DNA from: Trametes villosa
Lineage: Eukaryota > Basidiomycota > Agaricomycetes > Polyporales > Polyporaceae
DNA: 64,000 nt
Reading direction: 5' to 3'
NCBI GenBank assembly: GCA_002964805.2
Contig: PUDQ02000001.1
Coordinates: 4,364,001-4,428,000 of the forward strand
Positions 60,953 through 64,000 of this stretch are shown here, piece after piece (the stretch's first letter is position 1; the number at the start of each line of letters is the position of its first letter). The notes beneath the pieces were generated by a model. It ran no database searches, had not been told where the DNA came from, and saw only the letters and a program-made list of their open reading frames with translations. A program made the translations under genes and the position numbers.

Positions 60953-62783
60953 TTGCTCAAATCGTCCTCTCATGACATTTTATCCTCCCCTCTGTTGTCG
61001 TCCACTTTCCCTCCTCTTGTGTTCACACCACCTCGTCAATGTCGTCCATGTAAATGCTCTATGTCGTGTCTCTAGAAGTCCGTTGTAGCATAGTACCTTA
61101 CCGTCACCACTGAATCGTATTCGGACATCAACTACGGGAGATTATACGGGGTTCAGCGACCTGTAGGTTCCGACCGCATTCAGTCGGTAACTCGCTGAAA
61201 CGTTCAGATTTCAAGCGCTACTCCCTCAAAGGTTGGTCCATCTCAGCCGTTGCCACTGTGCTGTGTCTTGATAGGTGGCCAGACGCACATCCACTACTCA
61301 TTTCCAGACGAAATAGGCTCGCAATACCCTCTCTGATATTAAGCATGTCGATCGGGGGGTCCGCTGCTGGAAGCCCAACCTGCCTAATACATCCAAATCG
61401 GTGAGTAGCCATGAGGCGTGCCTTCGCAAGCGACGTCGTTGATCTCAGCCTCCGGAGTGTCGGACGCGTCACACTACTTGTCCACTAGTTTCTCTGGTCT
61501 CTCTGTACTTCCGGGTGCTTTCTGCAACTCCGACGTACCATTCATATGTCAACCTTGTCGCGGGGAATATCACGGGAAATCACTCTGCCTGCCACCATGC
61601 CCGCCGCTTTCCGCCAGTGCTTCTTTTAGGCCACCCGGAAGTACTTGTGCGAGGGAGACCGGACATCTGACAGACGAAGTTTGTTAACCCGCTTACTCCT
61701 GATTAACTTGCACGTCATGAAATCACCGCGACCATCCGGGGGTTGCGACCACCATCGTTTCGTTCCCAAGATCTTCTCGGGATCTCACGAAGACCAGGCG
61801 GGTTGCAATCCATAGCCGCAATATCAGAACTGCGACGGCATAGAAGTAGCAGAAGCTCGTTCTTCCACCACCTCCATGACCGAACATCTTCCACGACCCG
61901 GTGTAAAGCCCCACGGTCCTCCATGCCTATCAATACCCGCATACTCGCCATCGTTGCCTCGGATTGCCGTAGCTTCTCTGCGCAGCTGCTCAATGAAAAA
62001 TCAATGGCCTGCGCGTTGCGCCCTAGATGCGTGCGCGAGGGACTTGAACACTCAGCACTTCGAATTCCATTGGTTACCGGCCCCAGAACGCCCTGACCGA
62101 CCCGCCACATGCGTCGGTCTGGAAGTCGCAATTTGTGGCTGACTCTAGCCGCCGAAGGCTCAGGCTCGGCGTACCGCCGCTTACGTAGCGGCACACGACG
62201 CAAACTGGTGAGTGTGCGGCCTGTTCTGTTTACGAAAACTCACCAAATATATCACAGTGTTCGTATCGATGCGTGACTACGAGGATGGGGTGGTGCAACA
62301 GTAGTGCATCTCCCTCGGCGATGCGCGTTGGCCACTCAATGAGTGCCGGAGGTTTATCTTTTCCTCCGTGAGCTAGGCCGCGCCGGTCGGGGCTTGGGAC
62401 ACGGTCAAGCCCGAAACGGTCCTCGAGGAGTCCAGGGAAGAGGCTCACGCCCGATCGCAAAGGCCATCGGCGGCGCTTCATATTCTCCGCATGCAATCGT
62501 CCAATGCGGACGCGACGAGGACCGGACTTCGCCGCACGAGCCCTCCCGCCCCAGCCCTTTGCTGCCGCCACGATCAGCACGCTCGGCAGAAGGGGCGGCG
62601 GGGGTCGAGCGGCTTCCCATGGAGCGTTCTTCCTCGTCGCGATGATCGACGTTGGATCTCATTGCGCGCGCGCTCGCGGGTTCATATATGTACTCCCCCG
62701 GCCGCGCGGGTTGGGCCGTGGTTGTGTTCACGTCCTGCCCCCATCCTGTGTGTTGCTGAGCAGCTGGTCGCGCGTCGGCGAAG
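60953..62783. other. Intergenic; one nested stem structure
   Basis: CUL1 3' side, then 1.5 kb without a convincing gene. A nested stem lies at 61152-61199: outer arms TTCAGCGA/TCGCTGAA, inner arms CCGAC (61170-61174) and GTCGG (61183-61187). It is about 200 bases past the CUL1 stop. Confidence 0.45.
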
Positions 62784-64000
62784 ATGGAGTCCATTGACAG
62801 CACGTTTGGAGCCGCCCTCATTGGCCTCATCGTCGGCGCATGGTACGTGCGATCTTCTCGTCAGAGGGGCGGCCGAGGTCAAGACTAATTTTGGGCAGCT
62901 TGTTTGGCATCACCATCCTGCAGACGTGAGTTTCGGTATCTCATTCACAGTCGTCCCTCACTCACGTTCATGGCGACAGGTTTACCTACTTCGCGTATGC
63001 CGCCCAGCTCTTCAACACCCGATCATGCCGCCTAACTCTAATACAGAAACTACAATGAAGACAGCAAGCTTGTCAAGTCGCTCGTACGTGAACATCATAC
63101 TCTTGGCATGCTCCGTTCTGACCTCATTCCCGCAGGTTTTAATCCTAACGTACGCTCGCCGGGATCATCTCTTATATTCGTGGCCTGACGGTAGAATCCA
63201 GTATCCTGGACTCTCTACACCTCATCCTCTGCACGAGGACCATCTACTGGTGAGCACAATGGTTTCAACCTCGTAGTCCATCCGCTCAGCGCGATGGTTC
63301 AGGTATCTCATCACCAACTTCGGCAACTCCGACAACCTGGACATAACGACCTGGTACGTACACCTAAACTCGCGTATGCTCCCAATCCCTCAAACTTGTT
63401 CCGATGTAGGAGTATGGCTGTGAGTTCGGAATCTCGCTGCTGTATGCCGCTCTCTGATGACCGTTCGCGTCCAGCTGCAAACGGACTGCAACGTGAGTAT
63501 CCAGTGTTTTGCATATCTCCTGCCTCAGTCGATACTGACTCGCCTCCGTAGGGCCTCATCGGTTTGATTGTCGAAGCGTAAGCGGCTCTCCAAGCTCACA
63601 AACCCTCTGCAATCCTGACACATCCCATAGGTTCTTCGCCCGCCGCGTCTGGATGAGTGCGTAACGCCATACCTCTAACTCGACTCTGCTCTCACACGTC
63701 GCTCCCAGTGAGCCATAACTGGCTTATCACCGGTGTGATTGTGAGTGGATACCCAGTGCCACCAGCATGGAGATGCTGACTAGCTACTAAGCTGATTCTC
63801 GCGGCATTGCACTTTGGTATGCACGCTCCTCATCATGTCGCAACGTAGGCCGTACCTAACGATCATTCCCTGGCATACTATAGGGCTTGGAGTTGGTAAG
63901 AAACTATAATCATCCCACGCATTCCCGATACTCAGATTCTTTCACTTCCCTTCAGTCTTCACCGCACAATCGTACGCCGGCGCACCTCGTATAACAGCAC
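62784..64000 (+). CDS. DUF6534-type multi-span membrane protein (partial, runs off the right edge)
   Basis: Starts MESIDSTFGAALIGLIVGA and continues through many very short exons. Visible pieces are LFGITILQT, FTYFANYNEDSKLVKSL, VLILTILDSLHLILCTRTIY and W, YLITNFGNSDNLDITTW, GLIGLIVEAFFARRVWM, VSHNWLITGVI and LILAALHFG. This series of hydrophobic helices with the 'TFGALFIG', 'LDSLHLIL' and 'FFARRVW' landmarks is typical of the DUF6534 family, which is greatly expanded in agaricomycetes and predicted to have about seven transmembrane helices. Function is unknown. The end of the gene is beyond base 64000. Confidence 0.75.

Overview
The window is nuclear DNA from a filamentous basidiomycete fungus, most likely an agaricomycete (wood-decay or mushroom type). 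This rests on GC-rich genes cut by many 48-65 nt GT-AG introns, fungal-only families (Zn2Cys6 regulator, Bzz1 with a C1 domain, a DUF6534-type membrane protein), and no bacterial operon structure. All gene models below were assembled by eye from reading frames, splice sites and family knowledge. No database search was run.

Layout. 1-20 kb holds scattered genes: an expansin/RlpA-like secreted protein (-), the F-BAR/C1/SH3 actin regulator BZZ1 (+), the CCR4-NOT deadenylase CAF1 (+), and a CENP-B-type DNA-binding protein derived from a transposase (+). 2-3 kb gaps without convincing genes separate them; the first gap contains a nested palindromic element. 19.6-35 kb is a compact housekeeping block: a DUF2462 nucleolar-type protein (-) with a telobox-like upstream motif, complex I subunit NDUFA9 (+), TOM22 (-), a Zn2Cys6 regulator (+), the small-subunit processome protein UTP3/SAS10 (-), mitoribosomal MRPL20 (-), a small hypothetical protein and a Ure2p-like glutathione S-transferase (-). 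Several of these act in mitochondria or in ribosome biogenesis.

35.4-53.8 kb is the most unusual part: a tandem array of five related units (A-E). Units A-D each carry an intact minus-strand three-exon gene for an unrecognised ~180-190 aa protein. Downstream of it lies about 1.5-2 kb with conserved splice-like sites but no reading frame shared by all copies. Each unit ends in a 17-nt hairpin whose stem is conserved and whose loop varies. Between A and B, and between B and C, the array also carries broken chimeras: the 5' end of a cullin gene joined at an intron/exon boundary to a decayed mannitol-1-phosphate 5-dehydrogenase gene. The intact cullin (CUL1) lies at 58.2-61.0 kb. A large unrecognised acidic protein (-) sits between the array and CUL1, and a DUF6534-like membrane protein runs off the right edge.
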